NCBI RefSeq assembly: GCF_028610625.1
Contig: NZ_JAQQWU010000002.1
Location: 62,001-126,000, forward strand
Length of the DNA stretch: 64,000 nt
Source: Guptibacillus spartinae
GTDB taxonomy: Bacteria > Bacillota > Bacilli > Bacillales > Guptibacillaceae
Direction of reading: 5' to 3'
The notes below the pieces were generated by a model. It made no database searches. It had not been told where the DNA came from and saw only the letters and a list, made by a program, of their open reading frames with translations. Shown piece after piece: positions 1-9,144 of this stretch. The stretch's first letter is position 1. Each line of letters starts with the position of its first letter. The translations under genes were made by a program, and so were the position numbers.

Positions 1-506
1 TGCAAATGAAGTTGATTCACATAAAAAGGAAGCGCTTCTTCTAAAGAAGTTACAGCAATTCCGATATGATCAATTTTCTTAGGAGGTTCTTTTATGGACT
101 GCTCAATTCCATCACGCTCATACACGGCTTTTTCTATAAAAATGGCCGTATCTTTTGTTGGAGTTCCCGGAGTAAATACTTTTTGGATCCCTTTAGATTC
201 TAAAAACGGGATATCCTCCCACGGTATAACCCCGCCTCCTACAACGATAATATCCCCCGCATCACGCTGTTCTAACAATGAAACAATTTCAGGGAATAAT
301 TCATTATGTGCTCCTGACAAACAGGACAATCCAATGGCATCCACATCTTCTTGAATGGCAGCAGCAACGATTTGTTGTGGCGTTTGCCTTAAACCTGTAT
401 AGATGACTTCCATTCCATAATCACGAAGGGCCTGAGCAATAACAAGGGCTCCTCGATCGTGACCATCAAGACCGGGCTTTGCTATTAGTACGCGAATCTT
501 CTTCAT
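1..506 (-). CDS. Cobalamin-binding domain fused to methylmalonyl-CoA epimerase (partial)
   Basis: The gene starts with ATG at 506 and runs off the left edge, so 168 codons are visible. Residues 1-130 are a B12-binding domain of the methylmalonyl-CoA mutase C-terminal type: the DxHxxG motif that supplies the lower-ligand His is D14-G-H16-D-R-G19, followed by a GLSCLSG stretch and a VVGGG loop. Without a stop codon, the frame continues from about residue 145 into a glyoxalase/VOC start (KIDHIGIAVTSLEEAL), the N-terminus of methylmalonyl-CoA epimerase, with H147 the expected first metal ligand. It lies 23 bp after the mutase catalytic subunit in the same operon, so it should supply cobalamin binding and epimerisation in one chain. 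The C-terminus is not visible. Confidence 0.88.
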   Translation of the reverse strand, partial: MKKIRVLIAKPGLDGHDRGALVIAQALRDYGMEVIYTGLRQTPQQIVAAAIQEDVDAIGLSCLSGAHNELFPEIVSLLEQRDAGDIIVVGGGVIPWEDIPFLESKGIQKVFTPGTPTKDTAIFIEKAVYERDGIEQSIKEPPKKIDHIGIAVTSLEEALPFYVNQLHL

Positions 507-529
507 ATCTATCTCCACTCCCCGTTTGT

Positions 530-2188
530 TTAGATTCCTGTATATTCACCAAATTCTTCTCGAAGGACGCCACAGATTTCACCCACTGTACAATAATCTC
601 GAACACAATTAATAATAAGTGGCATTAAGTTGCTCGTTCCTTTAGCACCAGACCTCAATTCTTCCAACCGAGCGCTCACTCGACGTTGGTCTCTTTTCGC
701 ACGTAAGGTCTTCAGCTTTTCGATTTGTTTACGTTGGAGCTCGGGATCAATTCGGTGTAACTCAGGCTTAGGCTCATCTTCTAATTTGTATTGATTCATG
801 CCCACGACGACTTCTTCACCACTCTCAATTTTCTTTTGCGTCTCATAAGCTGCCTGGTGAATTTCTCGCTGCATATAACCCTGTTCAACAGCAGATACTG
901 CCCCGCCCATATCATCAATCTTTTGAATGTACTCAAATACATACGCTTCAAGCTGATCAGTCAAATTCTCTATAAAGTAAGAACCTCCAAGGGGATCAAC
1001 CGTATCTGTTACGCCGCTTTCATTTGCAATAATTTGCTGTGTTCTAAGAGCAATTCTTGCCGAATCTTCCGTAGGTAATGCTAAGGCTTCATCCTTCGCA
1101 TTAGTATGCAGGCTCTGAGTTCCTCCAAGTACAGCCGCAAGTGCTTGAATGGTTACTCGAACAATATTGTTATCGGGCTGCTGCGCGGTTAACGTTGAAC
1201 CAGCGACTTGAGTATGAAAGCGTAGCTGTAAGCTTTTCGGTTTTTTCGCGCCGTAACGTTCTTTCATGATCTTAGCCCAAATTCTTCTGGCTGCTCTAAA
1301 TTTCGCAACTTCTTCGAGAAACTGATTATGGCCATTAAAAAAGAAAGCAAGTCGGGGCGCAAAATCATCAACTTTTAAACCCGCTTCAATCGCTGCATCA
1401 ACATAAGCAATGCCGTTCGCAATCGTAAATGCTAGTTCCTGAGCTGCAGTCGACCCTGCTTCTCTAATGTGATAACCAGAAATACTAATCGTATTCCATC
1501 GCGGGACGTGCTCTGCACAATATGCAAAGATATCTGTGATTAATCTCATTGAAGGCTTAGGTGGAAAAATATATGTCCCTCTAGCAATATATTCTTTTAA
1601 AATATCATTTTGAATGGTTCCTGAAATTTGTGCTTGTGACACCCCCTGCTTTTCTGCAACAACAATATACATCGCGAGTAAAACAGATGCAGGTGCATTG
1701 ATTGTCATTGAAGTGCTGACTTTATCTAGGGGAATATCTCGTAAAAGCGCTTCCATATCATCGAGTGAATCAATGGCAACACCAACCTTGCCAACTTCCC
1801 CCTTCGCCATCATATCGTCCGAATCATAGCCGATCTGTGTAGGAAGATCGAAGGCAACGGATAGTCCAGTTTGACCTTGATCCAGTAAATACCGAAAGCG
1901 TCGGTTCGTTTCTTCAGCCGATCCAAACCCAGCATACTGCCTCATTGTCCAGGTACGACCTCGATACATCGTTGGTTGAATCCCTCTAGTGTACGGGTAT
2001 TGTCCCGGTAATCCCAATTTCTCCATATAGTTCTCATCCAAACTTTCAGGATGTCCTAGACGAGCTATATCAATTCCAGAGCTTGTCTTAAAAGCTTCTT
2101 TCTTCTCCGGAAATTTTTCTATTAGCTTTTCAGTTAGTGCTTTCCATTCCTCAAACTGTGTTTGAAAATCTTTCTTCTCTGTCGTCAT
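530..2188 (-). CDS. Methylmalonyl-CoA mutase, catalytic (large) subunit
   Basis: The 552-residue TIM-barrel subunit catalyses the radical interconversion of succinyl-CoA and methylmalonyl-CoA. It lacks the C-terminal B12 domain, which is encoded by the next gene, so the enzyme is split. The overall sequence resembles isobutyryl-CoA mutase IcmA ([22 protein letters not shown]), but the two substrate-specificity positions are Tyr85 (in RQYAGF) and Arg203 (in YIARG). Those are the methylmalonyl-CoA mutase residues; isobutyryl-CoA mutase has Phe and Gln. I chose ATG 2188 rather than 2194 because GGGAGG lies 7 nt upstream of it. Propionyl-CoA from valine/isoleucine breakdown is the likely source of substrate. 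Confidence 0.9.
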   Translation of the reverse strand: MTTEKKDFQTQFEEWKALTEKLIEKFPEKKEAFKTSSGIDIARLGHPESLDENYMEKLGLPGQYPYTRGIQPTMYRGRTWTMRQYAGFGSAEETNRRFRYLLDQGQTGLSVAFDLPTQIGYDSDDMMAKGEVGKVGVAIDSLDDMEALLRDIPLDKVSTSMTINAPASVLLAMYIVVAEKQGVSQAQISGTIQNDILKEYIARGTYIFPPKPSMRLITDIFAYCAEHVPRWNTISISGYHIREAGSTAAQELAFTIANGIAYVDAAIEAGLKVDDFAPRLAFFFNGHNQFLEEVAKFRAARRIWAKIMKERYGAKKPKSLQLRFHTQVAGSTLTAQQPDNNIVRVTIQALAAVLGGTQSLHTNAKDEALALPTEDSARIALRTQQIIANESGVTDTVDPLGGSYFIENLTDQLEAYVFEYIQKIDDMGGAVSAVEQGYMQREIHQAAYETQKKIESGEEVVVGMNQYKLEDEPKPELHRIDPELQRKQIEKLKTLRAKRDQRRVSARLEELRSGAKGTSNLMPLIINCVRDYCTVGEICGVLREEFGEYTGI

Positions 2189-2335
2189 CCCCATTCCTCC
2201 CTGGTAGTCTTACACGATTTGAATAAATGTGAAATTTAGATGTCTAACTTATATCTCATTCTGGATAAAGTAAGCGTTTTCCTGCTAAACCTGAAAAATT
2301 TGTCGACATGTCTACCTGTTTCCTCAAGGATTGCC

Positions 2336-2364
2336 TTGTTCAACCTAACAAATCAATGTAAAAT
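2336..2364 (+). promoter_or_regulatory. Predicted sigma-A promoter of prli42
   Basis: TTGTTC (2336-2341) and TAAAAT (2359-2364) are separated by exactly 17 nt and lie about 35 nt before the prli42 start codon. This is a pattern match only. Confidence 0.55.
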
Positions 2365-2397
2365 AACGTTAGAATGCTTATTTTGGGAGGGACTCTC

Positions 2398-2490
2398 ATG
2401 CCTCGTAAAGCCACAAAAATTGTTGTTTATATTATGATTATTTCGTTGCTTCTTAGTTTATTTGCTGGAGCAACAGCGATGTTGTTTTAA
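2398..2490 (+). CDS. prli42: Stressosome membrane anchor miniprotein Prli42
   Basis: A 30-residue protein starts with MPRK, has a short basic N-terminus (R3, K4, K7), one hydrophobic helix (residues 8-22) and ends AGATAMLF. Length, the MPRK start and topology match Prli42, the conserved Firmicute miniprotein that in Listeria tethers the stressosome to the membrane and is needed for oxidative-stress signalling. GGGAGG lies 6-7 nt before the ATG, a promoter is visible upstream and a strong hairpin follows. It is divergent from the mutase and convergent with the exporter gene, so it is transcribed alone. It falls below usual annotation length cut-offs and is easily missed. Confidence 0.88.
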   Translation: MPRKATKIVVYIMIISLLLSLFAGATAMLF

Positions 2491-2538
2491 GGACAACCAA
2501 GTAGCAACGGCTATTAAAGGCAATATAATGATAGAAAA

Positions 2539-2566
2539 GAAGAAGCCGTCAGTTGACGGCTTCTTC
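2539..2566. terminator. Bidirectional terminator between prli42 and yqjA-like gene
   Basis: A perfect 13-bp stem with a 2-nt loop is flanked by T-rich sequence in both directions. It can end prli42 on the plus strand and the exporter gene on the minus strand. Confidence 0.85.
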
Positions 2567-2637
2567 TGCTTTACTTAAACAACCGCTTGAGGAAAACTGC
2601 CCCAATTGAGCTATAATCATGAATCCATATTTCTCAT

Positions 2638-3606
2638 TCATTCAGCTTTTGAGAAAGCCCCTGGCTTAAAGTAACGTTTCAATAACAGGTATTGTTCTAC
2701 TTCATTTAAAAAATACAGAAGGGCTGAACGTGTTTCAAACTCCGCACGATCGGCTGGCAATGGGGAATTTCTAAATTCTTCACGCATCGCTTCTAGTTCT
2801 TCAAGAAACACATTCGCAGTATTTTGTGGTTTGACAGAGTGACTTAGTTTTTCCATAAAATCCGCCATTGTGCGTCCATGAAGATAGGTTTGATCCAGTG
2901 ATGAAATAATAGGAAGTACTCGCTCTAAGATGGCAAATTGTTTTTCACGCATTTTAAAATAAACATAATACTTATCATCATCACGCAACATATGGTTTTC
3001 AATATCTTTAAGCGCAAGATTCTTCGCATGCTGAAGTAAATCTTCCACTTCAATAATCTCTTTTCCATCCCAGCTACTTTCACCTTCACGAAGATAAACC
3101 GAATATTCCATCAATATGACAGAAAATTTCTCTTCGATTTGTTTCCTAATTTTCATTAAATCTTTTTGGAGACTTGGCATATAAAGATTAAATAGAAGCG
3201 CCACGCCTATTCCAATCACAATAATCGCTACTTCATTCCATACGATCTCCCAACTCACATTATTAAAGTTGTAAATATGGAGAATGATAACTGAACTGGT
3301 AATAACTCCTTCCGTTGCCTTTACCGCAACAACTACCGGAATAAAGAAAAGCAGCAAGAGCGAAATGCTAAATGGCGTATAACCAATTCCTTCAAAAAAC
3401 ACCGCGCTAAATACAATACCAAGTAAGCAAGCCAAAAATCGTTCCCATGAACTTCGAAATGACCGTTTAGTTGTAGGTTTAATACAAAGAATTGTTAAAA
3501 TACCTGCAGAAACATAGTTATCTAGAGAGAAAAGCTGCGCTATTGTAATGGCAACCCCTGTTCCTATTGCTGTTTTTAATGTCCGATAACCAATTTTCAC
3601 TTTCAA
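2638..3606 (-). CDS. yqjA: FUSC/aromatic acid exporter family protein (YqjA-like)
   Basis: The 322-residue membrane protein has four or five hydrophobic segments in its N-terminal half (roughly residues 10-145) and a soluble, charged, helical C-terminal half. This is the architecture of the DUF939 aromatic-acid-exporter family represented by B. subtilis YqjA, which occupies the same chromosomal neighbourhood beside artPQR. The substrate is unknown. I prefer TTG 3606, with GGAAGGAAG about 8 nt upstream; a TTG at 3627 is open but would place the ribosome-binding site inside the gene. GTG 3600 is also possible. It appears monocistronic. Confidence 0.75.
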   Translation of the reverse strand: MKVKIGYRTLKTAIGTGVAITIAQLFSLDNYVSAGILTILCIKPTTKRSFRSSWERFLACLLGIVFSAVFFEGIGYTPFSISLLLLFFIPVVVAVKATEGVITSSVIILHIYNFNNVSWEIVWNEVAIIVIGIGVALLFNLYMPSLQKDLMKIRKQIEEKFSVILMEYSVYLREGESSWDGKEIIEVEDLLQHAKNLALKDIENHMLRDDDKYYVYFKMREKQFAILERVLPIISSLDQTYLHGRTMADFMEKLSHSVKPQNTANVFLEELEAMREEFRNSPLPADRAEFETRSALLYFLNEVEQYLLLKRYFKPGAFSKAE

Positions 3607-3776
3607 TAAAGATTCTTCCTTCCACAATAAGAGTTACTTCATTAATATCCTTCAATTAACAGAGTCTAAACCATTTTCTCTTGATTGAACAGTTAAATTC
3701 ATTTTAAGAACGCTTTCATCATGATTTTTCTTATGATACTTATGTAGGAAGCCTAATTTCGTACTTAAAGACAAAA

Positions 3777-3803
3777 AAAGTGAACACACCAAATGTCCAC
3801 TTT
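3777..3803 (-). terminator. Terminator of artPQR
   Basis: An AAAGTG/CACTTT stem overlaps the artR stop codon and is followed by a run of seven T on the minus strand. Confidence 0.75.
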
Positions 3804-4524
3804 ACAACACTTTATCTAGAAACGCTTTTGCTCGATCCGTTTGAGGGTTACTAAAAAATGATGAAGGGTCACTCTCCTCAACAAGCTTTCCTCCATCTAA
3901 AAATAGAATCCGATCTGCCGCTTCTCTTGCGAACGCCATTTCATGTGTCACAATAACCATTGTCATTCCCGATTTGCCAAGATCCTTCATCACATCAAGT
4001 ACTTCGTTAACCATCTCTGGATCTAGTGCAGAAGTAGGCTCATCAAACAACATATACTCCGGCTCCATTGCTAGCGCCCTTGCAATAGCAACACGCTGCT
4101 TTTGTCCACCAGACAATCGTTTAGGATATTCATTTGCTTTCATCGAAAGACCAACTTGCTCAAGGAGTTCATAAGCTTTTTTCTCAGCCATGTTACGCTT
4201 TAACCCTTTCACCTTAATCGGTGCATAGATTAGGTTTTCTAGCACAGTTTTATGTGGAAAGAGATGAAAATGTTGAAACACCATTCCAATCGACTGACGC
4301 AACTGCATAATATTAGTTGAAGGATCCGTGAGTTGTTTATCGTTCACCCAAATCGTACCTGAACTTACTTGTTCTAGTTGGTTCATACAACGAAGAAGAG
4401 TCGACTTACCAGATCCAGATGGCCCAATGATCGCCACTACTTCACCTTTTTGAATCGATGTATGAATACCACTCAACACTTCATTTTCCCCAAATTTCTT
4501 GTGAAGATTCTCTACTTTAATCAC
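3802..4524 (-). CDS. artR: Arginine/polar amino acid ABC transporter ATP-binding protein ArtR
   Basis: The 240-residue ABC ATPase has Walker [10 protein letters not shown] (about residue 34), Q-loop, signature LSGGQKQR (about 137) and Walker [12 protein letters not shown]. The length and sequence are those of the polar amino acid uptake class (GlnQ/HisP/ArtR). GTG 4524 overlaps the permease stop by 8 nt, so the two are translationally coupled. Gene order artP-artQ-artR, the position next to brxB and bkd as in B. subtilis, and an ARG box upstream support arginine as the substrate. Substrate assignment is by context. Confidence 0.88.
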   Translation of the reverse strand: MIKVENLHKKFGENEVLSGIHTSIQKGEVVAIIGPSGSGKSTLLRCMNQLEQVSSGTIWVNDKQLTDPSTNIMQLRQSIGMVFQHFHLFPHKTVLENLIYAPIKVKGLKRNMAEKKAYELLEQVGLSMKANEYPKRLSGGQKQRVAIARALAMEPEYMLFDEPTSALDPEMVNEVLDVMKDLGKSGMTMVIVTHEMAFAREAADRILFLDGGKLVEESDPSSFFSNPQTDRAKAFLDKVL

Positions 4525-5176
4525 TTCGACTCATTCTCCTTTCGACTAATTTACCTACTAGAGTCAACACCATAACGAGTACATAGTAAATGATTCCGGC
4601 AATCAGCAACGGTTCAAAGTATTTGAACTTCTCAGCAGCCACTATTTGACTTCTTCTCATAATATCAAATACGCCAATAACAGAGACAATGGCAGATTCT
4701 TTTGTTAAAGTAATAAACTCATTCATGAGGGCAGGTAAAATGTTTTTCATAGCCTGCGGCAAAATAATATCCTTCATCATTGGTCGATATGGTATGCCCA
4801 GGGCGGCGGCGGCTTCATTTTGTCCACTGTCAACCGCACGAATTCCTGCTCGTATTATCTCTGATATATAGGCAGCCGAATTTAATCCAAATGAGAGAAC
4901 TCCAGCTTCAAAAGCGGAAATATCATACCCTGTTAACTGAGGTGTTGCATGATAAAATAATAATAGCTGTAAAATAAGAGGGGTACCTCTGAAAACAGAT
5001 GTATAAGCATCCGCTATCCAACTAAGAATCTTTAATCGCCCGATCTTAAATAATGCGAGAATTGTACCAAGTGCAAACCCTACGATTGCTGAAACACTAA
5101 CAAATTTTAACGTGACCAATATTCCTTGCAGGATGTATGGAATATTAGGCACGAATTGACCAAAATCCAAATTCAT
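4517..5176 (-). CDS. artQ: Arginine ABC transporter permease ArtQ
   Basis: The 219-residue inner-membrane permease of the HisM/ArtQ family has about five hydrophobic segments and the EAA-loop signature ([22 protein letters not shown], around residues 121-142) that contacts the ATPase. It lies 26 bp downstream of artP and overlaps artR. It forms the membrane channel of the importer. AGAGG precedes the ATG closely. Confidence 0.88.
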   Translation of the reverse strand: MNLDFGQFVPNIPYILQGILVTLKFVSVSAIVGFALGTILALFKIGRLKILSWIADAYTSVFRGTPLILQLLLFYHATPQLTGYDISAFEAGVLSFGLNSAAYISEIIRAGIRAVDSGQNEAAAALGIPYRPMMKDIILPQAMKNILPALMNEFITLTKESAIVSVIGVFDIMRRSQIVAAEKFKYFEPLLIAGIIYYVLVMVLTLVGKLVERRMSRSD

Positions 5177-5202
5177 GCCTCTTCATCCTTTCTTCTAAGA
5201 TG

Positions 5203-5997
5203 TTATTTTACTGTCTCCTGACCAAACCATTTCTCAATAAGTTCGTCCATTTTACCATTGTCCTTCATTTCCTTAATCACTTCGTTAAATTCTTTTGTTA
5301 ACTCACTATCTTTCGGAAAGGCTACAGCTGATCCAGCCTCTTCTGTATTAGGAAGATTTTCACCAGATAGATCGTCATTGCTTTCTAAGTAGCCTTTTGC
5401 GACAGTATCTTCAATAATAATGGCATCATAACGTCCTGATTTAAGTTCTTGAATCAGTTCTGGGATACGATTTAGCGTAATGATTTCCATATCAATACCA
5501 CTATCTTTTAATTCGTTTGCTTTGTCTTCTTGAATGGAACCGAGCTGTACCCCTACTTTTGCTCCATCAAGATCTTCAGGCTTTACCATTTCGTTATCTT
5601 TTGAAGATAAGATCATATGGTTAGCTGAATAATAAATATCAGAGAAATCTACATTTTCCTTACGTTCATCTGTAGGCGTCATTCCCGCAAGTACAAAATC
5701 GACACGTTCACTACTTAATGCTGTAATGAGTCCACTAAAATCCATGTCCTTGATTTCAACGTTATAACCTAACTCTTTTGCAATATAGTTAGCGATATCC
5801 ACATCAAATCCGATAATCTCTTCTCCCTGAGCTGAATCAATATATTCAAATGGTGGATAATCAGCCGAAGTTCCCATTACGAGTGTTTCTCCTGCTTCTT
5901 CATTTCCACTCTTTGCATCTTCATTTGAACTGCCACACGCAGCAAGTCCGATTACCATAAACAATCCAGCGATGATGATGAACCAATTTTTTTTCAT
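5203..5997 (-). CDS. artP: Arginine-binding lipoprotein ArtP
   Basis: The 264-residue extracellular solute-binding protein of family 3 has a lipoprotein signal peptide: MKKN, a hydrophobic core, and the lipobox LAAC with Cys21 as lipidation site. Typical motifs follow: YPPFEY, GFDVDIA, and a lysine- and glutamate-rich C-terminus. It should capture extracellular arginine or a related basic amino acid and deliver it to ArtQ/ArtR. A GGGGGAAT ribosome-binding site lies 8 nt before the ATG. It is the first gene of the operon and is preceded by predicted AhrC operators. Confidence 0.88.
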   Translation of the reverse strand: MKKNWFIIIAGLFMVIGLAACGSSNEDAKSGNEEAGETLVMGTSADYPPFEYIDSAQGEEIIGFDVDIANYIAKELGYNVEIKDMDFSGLITALSSERVDFVLAGMTPTDERKENVDFSDIYYSANHMILSSKDNEMVKPEDLDGAKVGVQLGSIQEDKANELKDSGIDMEIITLNRIPELIQELKSGRYDAIIIEDTVAKGYLESNDDLSGENLPNTEEAGSAVAFPKDSELTKEFNEVIKEMKDNGKMDELIEKWFGQETVK

Positions 5998-6012
5998 TTT
6001 TTTATTCCCCCT

Positions 6013-6093
6013 GATGAATGTATAATAATTCGTTTTCTTGTATATTCATCACTATACCAGACAATCTACATACATTCTACATTTTTATTCATA
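6013..6093 (-). promoter_or_regulatory. ARG box (AhrC operators) upstream of artP
   Basis: At 6076-6093 the minus strand reads TATGAATAAAAATGTAGA, a close match to the B. subtilis ARG box CATGAATAAAAATKCAAK. Between it and artP, 6013-6050 holds an inverted repeat of GATGAAT half-sites (GATGAATGTATA and TATATTCATC). A possible -10 (TATAGT) is at 6051-6056. The paired arrangement fits arginine-dependent control by AhrC, whose gene is at 21706-22155. Confidence 0.65.
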
Positions 6094-6215
6094 TATTTTT
6101 ATATAAATAAAAGTAAGTTTTTTCAGTTAATTCTGTTAATACAACAAAACAAGAGTCTTTTTAGTTTCTATCATGGATTTGAAAACGAATACAAAATGCA
6201 TAAAACAATAAAAAA

Positions 6216-6240
6216 AGCATCCGGCAAAATGCCGAATGCT
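6216..6240 (-). terminator. Terminator of brxB
   Basis: An AGCAT(t)CGGCA/TGCCG(g)ATGCT stem with a short loop, followed by TTTTTTT on the minus strand, 13 nt after the stop codon. Confidence 0.85.
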
Positions 6241-6252
6241 GATTTATAATGA

Positions 6253-6681
6253 TTAGCAATATTTATTGAATAAATATTGTAACATGCCAGAAACTTCTTC
6301 AGGATCGCTTCCTTCAATCTCATGACGTTCAACCATGTTAATGATTTCTCCATCTTTTAAAATAGCAAATGAAGGAGATGATGGTGCAAATCCAGTAAAA
6401 TAAGAACGTGCTTTTGCTGTTGCCTCTTTGTCCTGACCGGCAAATACCGTTACAAGATTATCTGGTGTTTTCTCATTAGTAATCGCCATCTTTGCAGCTG
6501 GACGTGCTACGCCCCCTGCACAGCCACATACAGAGTTCACCATCACAAGCGTTGTACCTTTGCTTGTCACAACCTCTTCTACCTCTTCAGGTGTTGTTAA
6601 TTCTTTATATCCTGCTGCTTTGATCTCTTCACGAGCTGTTGCCACAACATCGTTCATAAATAGATTAAAATCCATCGACAT
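6253..6681 (-). CDS. brxB: Bacilliredoxin BrxB (YqiW)
   Basis: This 142-residue thioredoxin-fold protein of the DUF1094/YphP-YqiW family carries the atypical Cys-Gly-Cys active site (NSVCGCAGG, Cys53 and Cys55). Bacilliredoxins remove bacillithiol from S-bacillithiolated proteins after oxidative stress. The position between artPQR and bkd matches B. subtilis brxB (yqiW), which distinguishes it from the paralogue BrxA. GGGAGG lies 8 nt before ATG 6681. It is followed by its own terminator. Confidence 0.9.
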   Translation of the reverse strand: MSMDFNLFMNDVVATAREEIKAAGYKELTTPEEVEEVVTSKGTTLVMVNSVCGCAGGVARPAAKMAITNEKTPDNLVTVFAGQDKEATAKARSYFTGFAPSSPSFAILKDGEIINMVERHEIEGSDPEEVSGMLQYLFNKYC

Positions 6682-6774
6682 TCCATATTCCTCCCTTAAT
6701 TCAAATCGCTTTCTTTCTTATTGTATCGCGAATCACGATACTTTTCCAAGAAACGCTTTCATCCATCGAAAAAA

Positions 6775-6800
6775 AACAGCCATCCTTTAAGATGGCTGTT
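6775..6800 (-). terminator. Terminator of the bkd operon
   Basis: A perfect AACAGCCATC/GATGGCTGTT stem with a 6-nt loop and eight T, directly after bkdB. Confidence 0.9.
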
Positions 6801-6804
6801 CCTA

Positions 6805-8121
6805 TTAATAGACAGACGTATTTTCTTTTGAGATTGTTTCTAGGTTTTCTTTCACTCGAGCAAGGAACTTACCGCAAATCATTCCATCAAGTACTCTGTG
6901 ATCAAGAGAGAGGCAAAGATTTACCATATCTCGCACAGCTATCATCCCGTTATTCATAACGACCGGACGCTTCACAATGCTCTCAACTTGAAGAATAGCA
7001 GCTTGCGGATAATTAATGATGCCCATCGATTGTACAGAGCCAAATGAGCCAGTATTATTCACAGTGAACGTTCCACCCTGCATTTCCTCACCTTTTAGCT
7101 TACCTGTTTTTGCTTTTTGGGCAAGCTCTTTCACTTCCCGAGCTATGCCTTTAATTGACTTTTCATCTGCATTCTTGATAACTGGAACGAAAAGCGACTC
7201 GTCTGTACCAACTGCAATCGAAATGTTAATATCTTTTTTCTGAACAATTTTATCGCCAGCCCACATTGAATTCATTTGAGGGAATTCTTTGAGAGCTTCT
7301 ACGACAGCTTTAACAAAGAAAGCAAAGAATGTTAGACCATAGCCTTCCTTCTTCTTGAAATCATCTTTCATTCCATTACGATATTCAACAAGATTTGTTA
7401 CGTCCACTTCCACCATGGTCCATGCGTGCGGAGCTTCGTGCTTACTACGAAGCATATTGTTCGCAATAGCACGGCGAACGCCTGTCACTGGAATTTCAAG
7501 GTCACCTTCTGCTACAGGAACATCCGCGCTCTTCGTTTCTGGGATTGATTTGGCTTGTGCTTTTGGAGCTTTTGGAGCTTTTGGAGCTTCACTCTTCTCT
7601 TCGTTTTTCTTTTCAGCAGGAGCTTGTTCTTGCTTCGGTGCTGGAATTTCACCTGAGTCAATTACCTTCTGGATATCTTTTCGGGTAATACGCCCACCTT
7701 TACCAGATCCCGTAATTTGTTCAAGATCGATATTATTTTCTTGTGACATTCGAAGAACTGCTGGTGAGTATCGACGTTTCATCGGCTGATCCTCATCCTG
7801 CTCTTTCTTCTCTTCTGAAATGTTTTCAATCGCCTGTTGACCTGTTGATTCTTCCTGCTTTTCTTCTTTAGCAGCTCCACCTTCAACATCGATATAACAA
7901 ACGAGTTCACCAACTTCAATCGTATCGCCTTCTTCAGCCACTAGTTCTTTAATGACTCCCGTATACGATGAAGGCACCTCCGCATTTACTTTATCTGTAT
8001 TGACCTCAGCAATTGGATCATATTTGTTTACAGTATCACCGACTTCAACGAGCCATTTTTCGATCGTTCCTTCTGTGACACTTTCTCCAAGTTGAGGCAT
8101 CAGTATTTTTTCAACTGCCAC
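6805..8121 (-). CDS. bkdB: Branched-chain alpha-keto acid dehydrogenase E2 (lipoyl acyltransferase)
   Basis: The 438-residue E2 core has an N-terminal lipoyl domain (lipoyl-Lys in VNTDKVNAEV, about residue 44), an acidic/KAP-rich linker, a peripheral subunit-binding domain (RYSPAVLRMSQ to TRKDIQKVI, about 117-152), a second linker with an APK triple repeat, and the catalytic acyltransferase domain with the active-site LSLDHRVLDG near residue 410. It moves branched acyl groups from E1 to CoA. GTG 8121 has GGAGGG upstream. It is the last gene of the ptb-bkdB operon. Confidence 0.93.
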   Translation of the reverse strand: MAVEKILMPQLGESVTEGTIEKWLVEVGDTVNKYDPIAEVNTDKVNAEVPSSYTGVIKELVAEEGDTIEVGELVCYIDVEGGAAKEEKQEESTGQQAIENISEEKKEQDEDQPMKRRYSPAVLRMSQENNIDLEQITGSGKGGRITRKDIQKVIDSGEIPAPKQEQAPAEKKNEEKSEAPKAPKAPKAQAKSIPETKSADVPVAEGDLEIPVTGVRRAIANNMLRSKHEAPHAWTMVEVDVTNLVEYRNGMKDDFKKKEGYGLTFFAFFVKAVVEALKEFPQMNSMWAGDKIVQKKDINISIAVGTDESLFVPVIKNADEKSIKGIAREVKELAQKAKTGKLKGEEMQGGTFTVNNTGSFGSVQSMGIINYPQAAILQVESIVKRPVVMNNGMIAVRDMVNLCLSLDHRVLDGMICGKFLARVKENLETISKENTSVY

Positions 8122-8148
8122 AATAAACCCTCCACTTCTTCCAATCGT

Positions 8149-9132
8149 TTAATATTCTGCTAGTTCACGCATCGCTTTTTCTACTTTATCCGGATTCAGC
8201 ATAAAGTATTTCTCCATAGGTGGAGAATACGGCATCGCTGGTACATCAGGACCTGCCAAGCGCTGAATTGGTGCATCAAGATCAAAAAGACACTCTTCTG
8301 CAATAATTGCAGAAACTTCGCTAATAATACTTCCTTCTTTATTGTCTTCCGTCACAAGAAGAACTTTGCCAGTCTTTTTGGCTGCTTCTACGATGGCTTC
8401 GCGATCAAGTGGATAAACTGTACGAAGATCGAGAACGTGAGCAGAAATACCGTCTTTTTCTAGCTTCTCTGCTGCTTGAAGAGCAAAGTGAACACTTAGG
8501 CCGTATGTAATGACAGTAATATCGTCACCTTCACGTTTCACATCCGCTTTGCCAATAGGTAGCGTATACTCTTCTTCAGGAACCTGTCCTTTAATTAAAC
8601 GATACGCACGTTTATGCTCAAAAAATAATACCGGATCGTTATCGCGAATGGCAGCTTTCAATAGACCTTTCGCATCATAAGGGGTTGAAGGCATCACAAT
8701 TTTAAGCCCAGGAACATTTGCGAAAAGCGCCTCAACAGATTGTGAATGATAAAGCGCTCCGTGCACGCCTCCACCATAAGGGGCACGAATCGTAATTGGA
8801 CAATCCCAATCATTATTTGAACGGTAACGAATTTTAGCTGCTTCGGATACGATTTGGTTAACAGCCGGCATAATGAAATCAGCAAACTGCATTTCTGCAA
8901 CTGGTCGCATTCCGTACATCGCAGCTCCAATGCCAACACCAGCAATCGCTGATTCTGCAAGTGGGGTATCAATGACGCGGTGTTCACCAAACTCATCATA
9001 AAGTCCGTCCGTTGCGCGGAACACACCACCACGTACACCAACATCCTCGCCTAGAACAAAAACTTTCTCGTCGCGCTGCATTTCTTCTCTTAAGGCCTGG
9101 GTTATCGCTTGAATATATGAAATAACTGGCAT
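8149..9132 (-). CDS. bkdAB: Branched-chain alpha-keto acid dehydrogenase E1 beta
   Basis: The 327-residue E1 beta subunit has the transketolase pyrimidine-binding domain (EDVGVRGGVFRATDGL, DTPLAESAIAGVGIGAAMYG) and the C-terminal transketolase domain (DLRTVYPLD). With BkdAA it decarboxylates the 2-oxo acids of leucine, isoleucine and valine using thiamine diphosphate. It lies 12 bp after bkdAA, with AAGGAGG before its ATG. Confidence 0.93.
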   Translation of the reverse strand: MPVISYIQAITQALREEMQRDEKVFVLGEDVGVRGGVFRATDGLYDEFGEHRVIDTPLAESAIAGVGIGAAMYGMRPVAEMQFADFIMPAVNQIVSEAAKIRYRSNNDWDCPITIRAPYGGGVHGALYHSQSVEALFANVPGLKIVMPSTPYDAKGLLKAAIRDNDPVLFFEHKRAYRLIKGQVPEEEYTLPIGKADVKREGDDITVITYGLSVHFALQAAEKLEKDGISAHVLDLRTVYPLDREAIVEAAKKTGKVLLVTEDNKEGSIISEVSAIIAEECLFDLDAPIQRLAGPDVPAMPYSPPMEKYFMLNPDKVEKAMRELAEY

Positions 9133-9144
9133 AATGGTTCCTCC

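Noticed and set aside
2195-2335. Cobalamin riboswitch or other leader before the mutase operon
   Set aside because: The interval is short, AT-rich and without a convincing structure or B12 box.
7355-7789. 144-codon plus-strand ORF inside bkdB
   Set aside because: Antisense shadow over the conserved E2 domains, no start signals.
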